Origin: Novosphingobium sp. Fuku2-ISO-50
Lineage (GTDB): Bacteria; Pseudomonadota; Alphaproteobacteria; Sphingomonadales; Sphingomonadaceae
Length of the DNA: 64,000 nucleotides
NCBI RefSeq assembly: GCF_001519055.1
Contig: NZ_KQ954285.1
Location: 1 to 64,000, forward strand
Direction: 5' to 3'
Position 1 is the first letter of the stretch, and each line of letters begins with the position of its first letter. Below, in pieces: positions 25,905 through 34,428 of the stretch. The position numbers and the translations under genes are program-made. A model generated the notes under the pieces. The model was not told the DNA's origin. It did no database searches and saw only the letters and a program-made list of their open reading frames with translations.

Positions 25905-26684
25905 ATGGCTCAATCTGCTGATCCCTGCACGCCCGTCGGCACTGTTCACCTGGTCGGTGCCGGCCCCGGCGATCCCGATCTCCTGACGCTGCGCGCCGCC
26001 CGCCTGATTATCCAGGCGCGGCTGATCGTGCATGACGGGCTGGTCGATCCGGCCATTCTGGCCATGGCGCCAAGGACCGCGCGGTTCGTTTCGGTTGCCA
26101 AGAGCCGATCGCGCCACACCATGCCGCAAGAGGCGATCAACGCGCTGCTGGTGCGCGAGGCGCTGGCGGGCAATGACGTGGTGCGGCTGAAAGGCGGCGA
26201 TCCGTTCGTCTTTGGCCGGGGCGGCGAAGAGGCCGAGGCCTGCCACGCGGCGAGCGTTCCCGTGCAGATCGTGCCGGGCATCAGCGCGGCGCTGGGCGCC
26301 TCGGCGGCGGCCGGAATCCCGCTGACCCATCGCGATGCGGCCTCGACCGTGTCGTTCGTCGCGGGCCAGTGCAAGGGCCTTGCCGAACAGGATTGGGCAG
26401 GCCTTGCCGGCAAGGGCCGCACGCTGGTCATCTACATGGGCCTCGCCACGGCCCCGGCGATTACCGAAAAACTGATTGCCGACGGCCTGTCGCCCGAGAT
26501 GCCCGTCGCCGTGATCGAAAATGCGACCCGGCCCGACATGCGCGTCCTGCGCGGCGTGCTCGCGGGGCTCGATCATCTGGTTACCACGCACCGGGTCAAG
26601 AGCCCGGCGCTGATCATCATCGGCGAAGTTGCCGCGCGCCAGGGTGCCGCGCAGCTCGCCAGCCTTGTGGAGAGTGTGCGTTGA
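25905..26684 (+). CDS. cobA: Uroporphyrinogen-III C-methyltransferase (SUMT)
   Basis: S-adenosylmethionine-dependent methylation of uroporphyrinogen III at C2 and C7 to give precorrin-2 for siroheme. Length 259 is normal for stand-alone SUMT. VHLVGAGPGDPDLLTLRA at 14-31 is the tetrapyrrole-methylase P-loop, VVRLKGGDPFVFGRGGEE the central motif, and IPLTHRDAAST the third. It opens the sulfate-assimilation operon and supplies siroheme to the sulfite reductase encoded downstream. It lacks the CysG dehydrogenase/ferrochelatase domain, so that step must be encoded elsewhere. Confidence 0.95.
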   Translation: MAQSADPCTPVGTVHLVGAGPGDPDLLTLRAARLIIQARLIVHDGLVDPAILAMAPRTARFVSVAKSRSRHTMPQEAINALLVREALAGNDVVRLKGGDPFVFGRGGEEAEACHAASVPVQIVPGISAALGASAAAGIPLTHRDAASTVSFVAGQCKGLAEQDWAGLAGKGRTLVIYMGLATAPAITEKLIADGLSPEMPVAVIENATRPDMRVLRGVLAGLDHLVTTHRVKSPALIIIGEVAARQGAAQLASLVESVR

Positions 26685-26992
26685 GCAGCGAACGGTTCAA
26701 GATCCTGACCGGCAATGACCTTTTGACCGGCGATGTGACCTGGTGGACCGGCTCCGGCTGGTCGAAAGCGGTCGATGATGCGGCCGCTGTCGGCGATGAT
26801 CCCGCCGCGATCGCCGCCGCCGAGGAAACCGCGCGCCGCGTGGTCGGCGCTTATGCGGTCGATGCTGTGCGCGAGAACGGCGCTGTGCGCCCGGTCCATA
26901 TCAAGGAGCGCATCCGCGCGCTGGGCCCCACGGTCCGGCTCGACCTCTCGCTTCGCCCCAACGACCCGGCCGCTGCTGCCTGGGTCGCCTGA
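26681..26992 (+). CDS. DUF2849 protein of the sulfite-reduction operon
   Basis: Small protein of 103 residues beginning at TTG 26681, whose codon overlaps the cobA stop (TTGA); GGAGAG lies 8 bases upstream, which decides this start. It matches the DUF2849 family (FKILTGNDLLTGDVTW near the start, RPVHIKERIRALGPTVRLDL near the end), which is almost always placed between siroheme synthase and sulfite reductase in alphaproteobacteria. The function is unknown; a role in sulfite-reductase assembly or electron supply is inferred only from context. Confidence 0.85.
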   Translation: MSSERFKILTGNDLLTGDVTWWTGSGWSKAVDDAAAVGDDPAAIAAAEETARRVVGAYAVDAVRENGAVRPVHIKERIRALGPTVRLDLSLRPNDPAAAAWVA

Positions 26993-27013
26993 TTTTTCGC
27001 GAAAGATCCTTCG

Positions 27014-28648
27014 ATGTATCAGTACGACACCCATGATCAGACGATGGTCGATGCCCGCGTCGCCGAATATTCCGACCAGGTCGCGCGCCGCCTTGCCGGA
27101 ACATTGAGCGAAGAGCAGTTCCGCCCGCTGCGGCTCAAGAACGGGCTCTATCTGCAATTGCATGCCTATATGCTGCGCGTTGCGATCCCCTATGGCACGC
27201 TCGATTCGCGCCAGATGCGCATGCTCGGCGACATCGCGGACAAATACGACCGCGGCTATGCCCATTTCACCACGCGCCAGAATGTTCAGTACAACTGGAT
27301 CAAACTGGAAGATTCGCCCGCGATCCTGGCCGATCTGGCTTCGGTCGGGATGCACGCGATCCAGACCAGCGGCAATTGCATCCGCAACACCACTGCCGAT
27401 CATTTCGCCGGTGCCGCCGCCGACGAAATCGAAGATCCGCGCCCTTATGCCGAACTGTTGCGGCAATGGTCGACGTTTCATCCCGAATTCGACTATCTGC
27501 CGCGCAAGTTCAAAGTCGCGATCATCGGCAGCGAAACCGACCGCGCCGCGATGAAGCTGCACGACATCGGCATTCAGGTGGTCAAGAACGAAGCGGGCGA
27601 AACGGGCCTGCGCTTTTACGTCGGCGGCGGCATGGGCCGCACCCCGATGATCGCGCCCGTGATCCGCGATTTCCTGCCGCCTTTGCAGATGATCAGCTAT
27701 CTCGAAGCCTGCCTTCGCGTTTACAACCAGCACGGTCGCCGCGACAACAAGTACAAGGCGCGCATCAAGATCCTGGTTCACGAACTCGGCGCCGACGAAT
27801 ATCGTCGTCAGGTCGAGGAAGAATTCGCCCACGTCCTGACGCTCGGCCTCGAACCGCCGCCGGCCGAGCTGGCACGGATCAAGGCGCAATTTGCCGACCC
27901 CGGCTTTGACCCCGCCGCCCCCGATGCGATCGACTTGTCCGATCCCGATTTCAAGCTGTGGGTCGATCAGAACGTCCATGCGCACAAAGTGCCGGGCTAT
28001 GCCATCGTCACCGTCAGCCTCAAGCCAACCGGCGGCATTCCCGGCGACGCCAGCGCCGATCAGATCCGTCTGATCGCCGACATCGGGCGCGATTACAGCT
28101 TTGACGAGCTGCGCGTCAGCCATGCGCAGAACATCGTCCTGCCGCATGTCAAAAAGGCCGACCTTTACGCGATCTGGCAAAGGCTCGATGCGGCGGGCCT
28201 GGCCACGCCCAATCTCGACCTGATCAGCGACATCATCGCCTGCCCCGGCCTCGATTACTGCAGCCTTGCCAATGCGCGCTCGATCCCGGTCGCGCAAAAG
28301 ATCGCGACCCGCTTTGCCGACATCGGCCGCCAGCATGAACTCGGCGAGCTGAAGCTCAAGATCTCGGGCTGCATCAATGCCTGCGGGCACCATCACGCCG
28401 GGCATATCGGCATTCTCGGCGTCGATCGCAAAGGGCTGGAAAACTACCAGTTGCTGTTTGGCGGCTCGGAAGGCGCGGATACCTCGCTCGGCACGATCGT
28501 CGGCCCCGGCTTTACCGAAGACGGCGTGGTCGACGCGATCGAAAAGGCCACCGACGTCTATCTGGCGCAGCGTGAAGAGGGCGAACGCTTCCTCGACACC
28601 TATCGCCGCATCGGCACCGCCCCGTTCAAGGAAGCGATCTATGGTTGA
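27014..28648 (+). CDS. cysI: Assimilatory sulfite reductase, siroheme/4Fe-4S hemoprotein
   Basis: Reduces sulfite to sulfide in assimilatory sulfate reduction. The 544-residue protein shows the nitrite/sulfite-reductase ferredoxin-like half-domains and the two cysteine pairs that hold the 4Fe-4S cluster bridged to siroheme: C410 and C416 (CPGLDYC), and C453 and C457 (CINAC, followed by GHHHAG). No flavoprotein CysJ is present, so electrons probably come from ferredoxin or another donor. Its end overlaps the DUF934 gene by 8 bp. A nitrite reductase is less likely given the cysH neighbour. Confidence 0.94.
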   Translation: MYQYDTHDQTMVDARVAEYSDQVARRLAGTLSEEQFRPLRLKNGLYLQLHAYMLRVAIPYGTLDSRQMRMLGDIADKYDRGYAHFTTRQNVQYNWIKLEDSPAILADLASVGMHAIQTSGNCIRNTTADHFAGAAADEIEDPRPYAELLRQWSTFHPEFDYLPRKFKVAIIGSETDRAAMKLHDIGIQVVKNEAGETGLRFYVGGGMGRTPMIAPVIRDFLPPLQMISYLEACLRVYNQHGRRDNKYKARIKILVHELGADEYRRQVEEEFAHVLTLGLEPPPAELARIKAQFADPGFDPAAPDAIDLSDPDFKLWVDQNVHAHKVPGYAIVTVSLKPTGGIPGDASADQIRLIADIGRDYSFDELRVSHAQNIVLPHVKKADLYAIWQRLDAAGLATPNLDLISDIIACPGLDYCSLANARSIPVAQKIATRFADIGRQHELGELKLKISGCINACGHHHAGHIGILGVDRKGLENYQLLFGGSEGADTSLGTIVGPGFTEDGVVDAIEKATDVYLAQREEGERFLDTYRRIGTAPFKEAIYG

Positions 28649-29069
28649 TACCCTGATCCGGCTGCGCGATGACGCGGCCAGCACCGCCCCCGTCGTGCCG
28701 TTTGCGGACCTCGGCGAAGCGAGCAATGCCACCGCCGTCCGCCTGTCGCCCGGCGACGACGCGCGCGCGCTGCTGCCCTTGCTCGATCGGCTCGAACTCG
28801 TCGAAGTGGCCTTTCCCGCCTATACCGACGGGCGCGGCTATTCCTCGGCGCGCGCTTTGCGCGAACATGGCTATACCGGCGAACTGCGCGCGGTGGGCGA
28901 TGTCCTGATCGATCAGATCAGCCATTACCACCGCGTCGGCTTTGACGCCTTTTTGCCCAATCAGCCGATCACGCGCGAAGCGGTCGACAAGGCGATCCAC
29001 ACCTGGCCCGAAGTCTATCAGCGCACGGTCGATGGCCGTCAGCCGATCTGGGCGCTGCGTCATGGCTGA
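28641..29069 (+). CDS. DUF934 protein of the sulfite-reduction operon
   Basis: 142-residue protein of the DUF934 family, marked by VAFPAYTDGRGYSSARALRE and a central GELRAVGDVLIDQ block. It overlaps cysI by 8 bp and cysH by 8 bp, so the three are translationally coupled. DUF934 genes accompany cysI and cysH across proteobacteria lacking cysJ, and a role as an oxidoreductase accessory or electron-transfer factor has been suggested; nothing in the sequence proves a cofactor. Confidence 0.88.
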   Translation: MVDTLIRLRDDAASTAPVVPFADLGEASNATAVRLSPGDDARALLPLLDRLELVEVAFPAYTDGRGYSSARALREHGYTGELRAVGDVLIDQISHYHRVGFDAFLPNQPITREAVDKAIHTWPEVYQRTVDGRQPIWALRHG

Positions 29070-29865
29070 AGCCGCGCGCCCCGCAACAGACCGCAAGATC
29101 GACCGGATCGAGACGGCACCGCGTTTCAGCGATGCCGACGCGATCCGGCTCAACAACCTGTTTCGGGGCAGCGACACGCGCGACATGCTGCGCGCGGTGA
29201 TCGGCGACAGCCTTGCCGGCGATCTGGCCGTGGTGTCGAGCTTTGGCGCGGAAAGCGCAATTCTGCTGCATCTGGTCGCCGAAGTCGATCAGGCGACCCC
29301 GGTGCTGTTTCTCGATACGCTCAAGCATTTCCCGGAAACGCTGGCCTATCGCGATACGCTCGTGGCGCGGCTGGGCTTGCGCGATGTGCGCGTGCTGACG
29401 CCGGATGCGGAGGTGCTGGCGAAAAAGGATGAAAAGGGGCTACGCTGGTCGTGGGATCCCGATGGCTGCTGCGAAGTGCGCAAAGTCGTGCCGCTGGCAA
29501 ACGCGATGGCCGGGTTTGAGGCCTCGATCACCGGGCGCAAGGGGTTTCAGTCGTCGACCCGCGCCGGATTGCCGCGCTTTGAAATCGACCGGTCCGATGG
29601 CGAAGGCCGGCTGAAGATCAATCCGCTGGCCAACTGGACTCACGAGCAGATCGAAGCCTGGTTCGAAACGCACGATCTGCCGCGCCATCCGCTGGTCGCG
29701 CGCGGCTATCCCTCGATCGGCTGCGCCCCGTGCACCAGCAAAGTCGCCCCCGGCGAAGACCCGCGCTCGGGCCGCTGGAAAGGCTGGGACAAGACCGAAT
29801 GCGGCATCCATGTCCCCGGCCAGAACGACGACGACCTGCCGCCCGACTATCAGCCGGCGTTCTGA
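29062..29865 (+). CDS. cysH: Phosphoadenylyl/adenylyl-sulfate reductase with 4Fe-4S cluster
   Basis: Thioredoxin-dependent reduction of activated sulfate to sulfite. The 267-residue protein has the PP-loop-like SSFGAESAILLHL, LDTLKHFPET, and RKGFQSSTR. The cysteine set C136-C137 and C221-x-x-C224 matches the 4Fe-4S ligands of bacterial/plant APS reductases, and C247 in TECGIH is the catalytic cysteine. This argues for APS rather than PAPS as substrate. It is the last gene of the operon, 3 bp from the convergent Rieske gene. Confidence 0.94.
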   Translation: MAEAARPATDRKIDRIETAPRFSDADAIRLNNLFRGSDTRDMLRAVIGDSLAGDLAVVSSFGAESAILLHLVAEVDQATPVLFLDTLKHFPETLAYRDTLVARLGLRDVRVLTPDAEVLAKKDEKGLRWSWDPDGCCEVRKVVPLANAMAGFEASITGRKGFQSSTRAGLPRFEIDRSDGEGRLKINPLANWTHEQIEAWFETHDLPRHPLVARGYPSIGCAPCTSKVAPGEDPRSGRWKGWDKTECGIHVPGQNDDDLPPDYQPAF

Positions 29866-29868
29866 CGC

Positions 29869-30951
29869 TCAAACCGGGTTGCTGAAAGACAGTCCCATCT
29901 CCCTGAGCAGGCGGCGGTAAAGCATCGAGCTCATGTCTGCGGGCAAGTGCGCCTCGGCCAGGGGATCGAGCGGCAACAGCGCGGGCTCTTGCGTTTCGAC
30001 CATCTGCCGGTCTTCTTCGAACACGCGTGCGTTGAAAGCATGGACATCGGCAACCGGGATGTCCTTGTCGAAATTGCGCGCGATCGGCGCAAACATCCGC
30101 GTCATGCGCGCCGAAACCGGCGATGCCGCATTCATGATCACCAGCCGACCGTCATGGGGAAAGTGGATTTCCAGCGTCGCGGTAAACGGCGGGCTGCACC
30201 GGAAGTGGCGCAGCCAGCGATAGCCGTCGGCGCCCTTGTGATCCGCACTGGCCGGATAATTGCCCATCGTGCTCCAGTATTCGGCTTCAAAGCCATAATC
30301 GGTGCGGCGCGGGCGATAGGCCGGCACTTGCGCATTATCGGGATCGGCAAAGGTCGCGACATGGATAAAGGCGAAATGCGCCACGTCGATGAAACCTTCG
30401 AGCTGGCGCCCGGCAAAGCCGCCGATGTCGACCGGCGGGCAATTGATCTGCTGAAACGCCGGCTCGTCCCAATGCGGCATGGCGGGAAGCACGGGCGGCG
30501 TATCGGGCGCAGGATCGAGGCACGTCCAGACCAGACCGTAGCGGACTGCAGCAGGATAGGCGCGCAGATGAAACTGCCCCGGTATCGCCCGATCGGGATG
30601 CGCCGGAACATGGACACAGCGCCCGCCCGCGCCAAAGCGCAGCCCGTGATACGGGCAGATCACCCCTTCAGGCCCGCCATCGGCCGCCATCGTGCCCTGC
30701 CCCAGCGGCACCCCGCGATGCGTGCAGAATTCCGAAGCGACGACGATTTCCCCGTCGGCGCGATAGACCACCAGCCGCTGATCGAGCAGCCGTACCGCCA
30801 AAGGCCTGTCCGCCACGTCCGAGACCAGCGCTACCGGATACCAGTGCCGCGCCAGAATCGCCCGGTCGGCGGGATCAAACGTCGCTTCGCGCGGCAGAAC
30901 CGCGGGCAGGCCCGATGTGACGGCAGGCGGCGGGGTCACGGGGGCATTCAT
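29869..30951 (-). CDS. Rieske non-heme-iron oxygenase, alpha-type subunit
   Basis: Oxygenase component of 360 residues. Rieske 2Fe-2S ligands are C76/H78 and C99/H102 (CTHRG and CPYHG); the mononuclear iron site is D189, H192 and H197 in GFIDVAHFAFIH with a further acidic ligand downstream. The architecture resembles VanA/phenoxybenzoate-type demethylases and hydroxylases rather than KshA, from which it differs in both motifs. Its substrate may be a steroid or an aromatic ether. A separate reductase and ferredoxin are needed and are not in the window. It is divergent from the GGDEF gene. Confidence 0.9.
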   Translation of the reverse strand: MNAPVTPPPAVTSGLPAVLPREATFDPADRAILARHWYPVALVSDVADRPLAVRLLDQRLVVYRADGEIVVASEFCTHRGVPLGQGTMAADGGPEGVICPYHGLRFGAGGRCVHVPAHPDRAIPGQFHLRAYPAAVRYGLVWTCLDPAPDTPPVLPAMPHWDEPAFQQINCPPVDIGGFAGRQLEGFIDVAHFAFIHVATFADPDNAQVPAYRPRRTDYGFEAEYWSTMGNYPASADHKGADGYRWLRHFRCSPPFTATLEIHFPHDGRLVIMNAASPVSARMTRMFAPIARNFDKDIPVADVHAFNARVFEEDRQMVETQEPALLPLDPLAEAHLPADMSSMLYRRLLREMGLSFSNPV

Positions 30952-31069
30952 GGCGGGCGGGCTCCAGGATCGGGTCTGTTCGCGCCCCTTGTCCCGCAGC
31001 CGACCCCATCCGATCAAACGCAATGATTCTCATGGAGTGTTGCAAAAAATCGCACAGAGGCAGTGAACA

Positions 31070-31100
31070 CCGGATCATGCGCAGTCCTGCGTAGATCCGG
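31070..31100. promoter_or_regulatory. 31-bp imperfect inverted repeat between Rieske and GGDEF genes
   Basis: Outer arms CCGGATC/GATCCGG are perfect; inner arms GCGCAG/CTGCGT match except for one wobble pair. It lies 119 bp upstream of the Rieske start and 98 bp upstream of the GGDEF start, in a 247-bp divergent intergenic region. No T-run follows on either strand, so an operator or structured leader is likelier than a terminator. Confidence 0.45.
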
Positions 31101-31198
31101 GAAAAACGATTCTCACCAAGATGCGCTAGGCCATTGGCAACACCGTAATTCGTCATCCGACCACACGCTGCGATAACGACCAATAGAGAATCACACCG

Positions 31199-32305
31199 AT
31201 GACCGCGCATGCTCACCGTTTTCTTCGCTTTTTCACATCGGCGACCGACGATGCCTCCGATGTCGAGCAGGCCGGCGCGGTTGCACCATCGGCCGCGACG
31301 CACCATCCGCTTTCGCCGATGGATCGGGCCAACGAACGGTTGATGAACGAAATTTCCGATTTCCTTGTTTCTGCGCGTCTGTCGGTCACCACGCACAATC
31401 TGATGATCGCGCATTCCGCATTCAGCGGCGAAGACCCGCAACTGGCGCGCGCCATCGGGCGGCTGCGACTGGCGGGAGAGCCGATCACGCAGGAATGGCT
31501 CGATGCCCAGACCCATGGCGAGGATCAGGAAAAGGCGATTCAGGCGCTGATCGCCCAATTGTCGGATTCGCTCGACCGCTTTTCCGCCACGGCACACAAG
31601 GCGCGCACCAGCACGGCCAACTGCAATGCCGAGCTTGAACTCCATGTCGATCGCGCAACGCACACACCCGACAGCCTCAATCTCGCTGACGTCCTGGCCA
31701 TGGCCAAGACCATTCTCGACCACAGCCGCAAGCTCGAGGCCGATATTCAGGCCAGCGAAACCGAAACGCGCAACTTGCGCGAGCGGCTCGTCCGGGCGCA
31801 GCGCGATGCCGAAATCGACCACCTGACCGGACTGCCCAACCGGCGCGCGTTCGAAGCCGTGCTCGACCGCAATTACCGCGAGGCACAGGCCGAAATCGAC
31901 CATTTGTCCGTCGCCTTTTGCGACATCGACAATTTCAAGCAAGTCAATGACAACCACGGCCACGAAACCGGCGACAGAGTCATCCAGGCCGTCGCGCAAA
32001 CGCTCGACAAGCTGAGCAACCAGAACTGTCACGTCGCGCGCCACGGCGGCGAGGAATTCGTCGTCCTGTTTCGCGGCCTGACCAAAGCCCAGGCGCGCGA
32101 AAAACTCGATGCCGTGCGCGAAAACTTTTCAGAGCGCCGCTTTATCAATCGCAAGACCGACGATCCGATCGGTCGCATCACCTTTTCGGGCGGGGTGGCC
32201 GATGTCTTTGCCTATGAAAACCCGCGCGATGCGCTGCGCGCCGCCGACGAGGCGCTCTATCTCGCCAAGGAGCAAGGCCGCAACGCCGTCATGGCCGCGC
32301 CCTAG
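31199..32305 (+). CDS. GGDEF-domain diguanylate cyclase
   Basis: Predicted cytoplasmic c-di-GMP synthase of 368 residues. The C-terminal GGDEF domain (about 205-365) begins DHLTGLPNRRAF and carries the active-site G283-GEEF, a permitted form of the motif. The five-upstream inhibitory RxxD site is absent (residues 274-277 do not match), so product inhibition through that site is unlikely. The N-terminal about 200 residues are helical with a probable coiled coil before the cyclase domain (about 170-205) and no recognised sensor. The start at 31199 has a modest GAGA site. Expression may share the region with the divergent Rieske gene. Confidence 0.92.
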   Translation: MTAHAHRFLRFFTSATDDASDVEQAGAVAPSAATHHPLSPMDRANERLMNEISDFLVSARLSVTTHNLMIAHSAFSGEDPQLARAIGRLRLAGEPITQEWLDAQTHGEDQEKAIQALIAQLSDSLDRFSATAHKARTSTANCNAELELHVDRATHTPDSLNLADVLAMAKTILDHSRKLEADIQASETETRNLRERLVRAQRDAEIDHLTGLPNRRAFEAVLDRNYREAQAEIDHLSVAFCDIDNFKQVNDNHGHETGDRVIQAVAQTLDKLSNQNCHVARHGGEEFVVLFRGLTKAQAREKLDAVRENFSERRFINRKTDDPIGRITFSGGVADVFAYENPRDALRAADEALYLAKEQGRNAVMAAP

Positions 32306-32328
32306 GGGGCCAATGCCCCCCCTTTTAT
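32305..32328 (+). terminator. Rho-independent terminator after the GGDEF gene
   Basis: GGGGGC and GCCCCC form a 6-bp stem around CAAT, followed by CCTTTTAT. It starts on the last base of the GGDEF stop codon and separates that gene from the monooxygenase promoter downstream. Confidence 0.75.
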
Positions 32329-32410
32329 GCAATTGCGAAGGAAGCGCAATCGGTTACCAAAATTGCAACCATGATGTCGGAACAGGCTTCTCGGTCGAAC
32401 TCAATTCATG

Positions 32411-32424
32411 TAAGTACACACTTA
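32411..32424. promoter_or_regulatory. TAAGT-N4-ACTTA inverted repeat upstream of the Baeyer-Villiger enzyme
   Basis: Perfect 5-bp arms around ACAC, 29 bp upstream of the monooxygenase start and just upstream of its GGGAGAG ribosome-binding site. The surrounding stretch (about 32390-32430) is unusually AT-rich. This suits a repressor site close to a promoter; the regulator is unknown. Confidence 0.4.
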
Positions 32425-32453
32425 TATAGTGCGCATGGGAGAGATTCGACACA

Positions 32454-34376
32454 ATGGCGACAGTTCAGGCAGCCAAGGATACGGCATTCGCCCCGGTCGA
32501 AGATTCACCCGAATTGGCGCGCGCGCTGGCTGATGCCAACGTGCCGACCCTGCTGGCGACGTATGTTTACCTGTCGCATGACACAGCCTTTCTCGAACGC
32601 TTTGCCGCGCATATCCGGCCGGCATTTTCCCAGCCGCCGACCGATATTCCCACCGCTCTGGCCGATGAATTGCGCCTGCGTCTGCGCCGCCTGCTGACCA
32701 CGGGTGAAGGCGTGGCGACCGCGTCCGATGCCCTGGTGCAGCGGATCATGTCGGTGACTGTGGGTGAACCGGTCGATGATGAATTCATCGAACTGGTCAA
32801 TGACCAGTGCGGTTTTCGCCCATGGATCGACCGTAGCGCGATTCCCGGGCGCGCCCCTCGCCCCGCCGGGTTCAAGGTGCTGGTGATCGGGGCCGGGATG
32901 ACCGGCATGGCCGCCGCGACCAAGCTGCGCGAGGCGGGATACGACTTTGTCGTGATCGAAAAGAACAGCGACGTCGGCGGCACTTGGTACGAAAACCGCT
33001 ATCCCGGCGTCGGAGTCGACACGCCGAGCCATTTCTACAGTTTCAGTTGGGAAATCTGGCCCGACTGGCAGCATTATCACCCCAAGGGCGCCGACATGCA
33101 GACTTATATGCTGACGGTGGCCGACAAATATGACCTGCGGCGTGACATGCGGTTCGACACCACGGTCGAAACGCTGGTCTGGGATGACGCCAGCGCGACC
33201 TGGACCGTGACCGTGCGCCGCCCCGACGGCACGCGCGAGGATCTTGTCGTCAATGCGGTCATCAACGGCCACGGCCCGGTCAATCGCTACAAGTTTCCCG
33301 ATATTGCGGGGCTCGACAGCTTCGATGGCCCGGTGGTCCACACGGCCAATTGGCCGGCGAATCTCGATCTGGCGGGCAAGCGGGTCGCGGTGATCGGCAC
33401 CGGCGCCAGTGCAGCGCAACTGGTCGGCGCGATTGCGCCCGAAGTCGCCGAACTGACCGTCTATCAACGCACCAGGCACTGGGTGCTGTTCAACCCCGAA
33501 ATCGCGCACGAAGTGAGCGATGGGATGAAATGGGCGCTGGCGCATATTCCGACGTTCAAGGAATGGTTCCGGTTCCGCGTTTATTGGGCGGCGGCCGACG
33601 GGCTATTCGCCAATGTGCTGCAGGATCCGGCGTGGGCCGACAATATGCTGGCGGTGTCCCAAGGGAACGAGATGACGCGGCAATACGCGCTGTCTTACCT
33701 GCAGCAGAAATTCGCCGACCGGCCTGACCTGATCGAAAAGCTGACCCCCGATTTCCCGATCTTTTCCAAGCGCATCATTCTCGATAACGGGTGGCTCGAC
33801 GCGCTCGCCCGGCCCAATGTGCACCTGGAGGATCAGGGCATTGCGCAGATCCTGCCAAACGGCATCGAAGCGCGTGACGGATCGGTGTTTGAATGCGACG
33901 TGATCGTCTGTGCCACCGGGTTCAACGTGGCGCAGATGGTCGGCAACCTGACGATCAAGGGTGCAGACGGGCGCGATCTGGGGCAGGAATGGGGCGCGGA
34001 AGATCCGCGCAGCTATCTCGGCATGTGCATCCCCGGCTTTCCCAACTATTTCCACACCGTGGGCCCGAACAGCGCACCCAACCATGCTGCCGGTCAAAAC
34101 CTGATTTCCGAAGTGCAGGTAAACTGGATCATCGAGGCGCTCGACTGCATGACTGACAATGGCGCGCGCGCGTTCGAAGTGACGCAGGACGCATTTGATG
34201 CGTGGAACCGCAAGGTCGATGCCCGCATGCCGCAGATGATATGGACCCACCCGCGCGCCAATTCCTATTACAACAATTCGAAAGGCCGCGTGTTCCTGTC
34301 GTGGCCCTGGCGGCTGGTCGATTTCTTCAATGAAACGCGGCGCCCTGAATCAGGGAGCTATACCTTGCACCGGTAG
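32454..34376 (+). CDS. Baeyer-Villiger monooxygenase, HAPMO type
   Basis: NADPH/FAD-dependent type I Baeyer-Villiger monooxygenase of 640 residues that inserts oxygen next to a ketone to give an ester or lactone. FAD-binding GAGMTG is at 146-151, GGTWYENRYPG at 175-185, the fingerprint FDGPVVHTANWP at 290-301, and NADPH-binding GTGASA at 315-320. The extra about 140-residue helical N-terminus and total length match 4-hydroxyacetophenone monooxygenase (HapE) relatives. Beside a steroid-degradation cluster it might act on a steroid ketone, but that is inference; aromatic ketones remain possible. It is convergent with the SDR at 34414. Confidence 0.93.
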   Translation: MATVQAAKDTAFAPVEDSPELARALADANVPTLLATYVYLSHDTAFLERFAAHIRPAFSQPPTDIPTALADELRLRLRRLLTTGEGVATASDALVQRIMSVTVGEPVDDEFIELVNDQCGFRPWIDRSAIPGRAPRPAGFKVLVIGAGMTGMAAATKLREAGYDFVVIEKNSDVGGTWYENRYPGVGVDTPSHFYSFSWEIWPDWQHYHPKGADMQTYMLTVADKYDLRRDMRFDTTVETLVWDDASATWTVTVRRPDGTREDLVVNAVINGHGPVNRYKFPDIAGLDSFDGPVVHTANWPANLDLAGKRVAVIGTGASAAQLVGAIAPEVAELTVYQRTRHWVLFNPEIAHEVSDGMKWALAHIPTFKEWFRFRVYWAAADGLFANVLQDPAWADNMLAVSQGNEMTRQYALSYLQQKFADRPDLIEKLTPDFPIFSKRIILDNGWLDALARPNVHLEDQGIAQILPNGIEARDGSVFECDVIVCATGFNVAQMVGNLTIKGADGRDLGQEWGAEDPRSYLGMCIPGFPNYFHTVGPNSAPNHAAGQNLISEVQVNWIIEALDCMTDNGARAFEVTQDAFDAWNRKVDARMPQMIWTHPRANSYYNNSKGRVFLSWPWRLVDFFNETRRPESGSYTLHR

Positions 34377-34428
34377 ATCAGGGCCCGACTTTAGATCATG
34401 GACCGACTTTAGATCAGGGACCGACTGG
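34376..34428. repeat. 18-bp tandem repeat, about 2.9 copies, across two gene ends
   Basis: GATCAKGGMCCGACTTTA recurs head to tail at 34376, 34394 and 34412, the last copy diverging at its end. Each full copy carries TAG on the plus strand and stop codons on the minus strand. The array begins at the last base of the monooxygenase stop and extends 15 bases into the SDR gene, so it fixes the C-terminal end of the SDR. Probably a local duplication; copies differ by one or two bases. Confidence 0.85.

Noticed and set aside
29869..30951. Rieske protein as KshA (3-ketosteroid 9alpha-hydroxylase)
   Set aside because: Motifs around both metal sites resemble VanA-type oxygenases and not KshA; kept as unspecified.
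34376..34428. CRISPR-like array
   Set aside because: Only three 18-bp copies without spacers and no cas genes; a simple tandem duplication.
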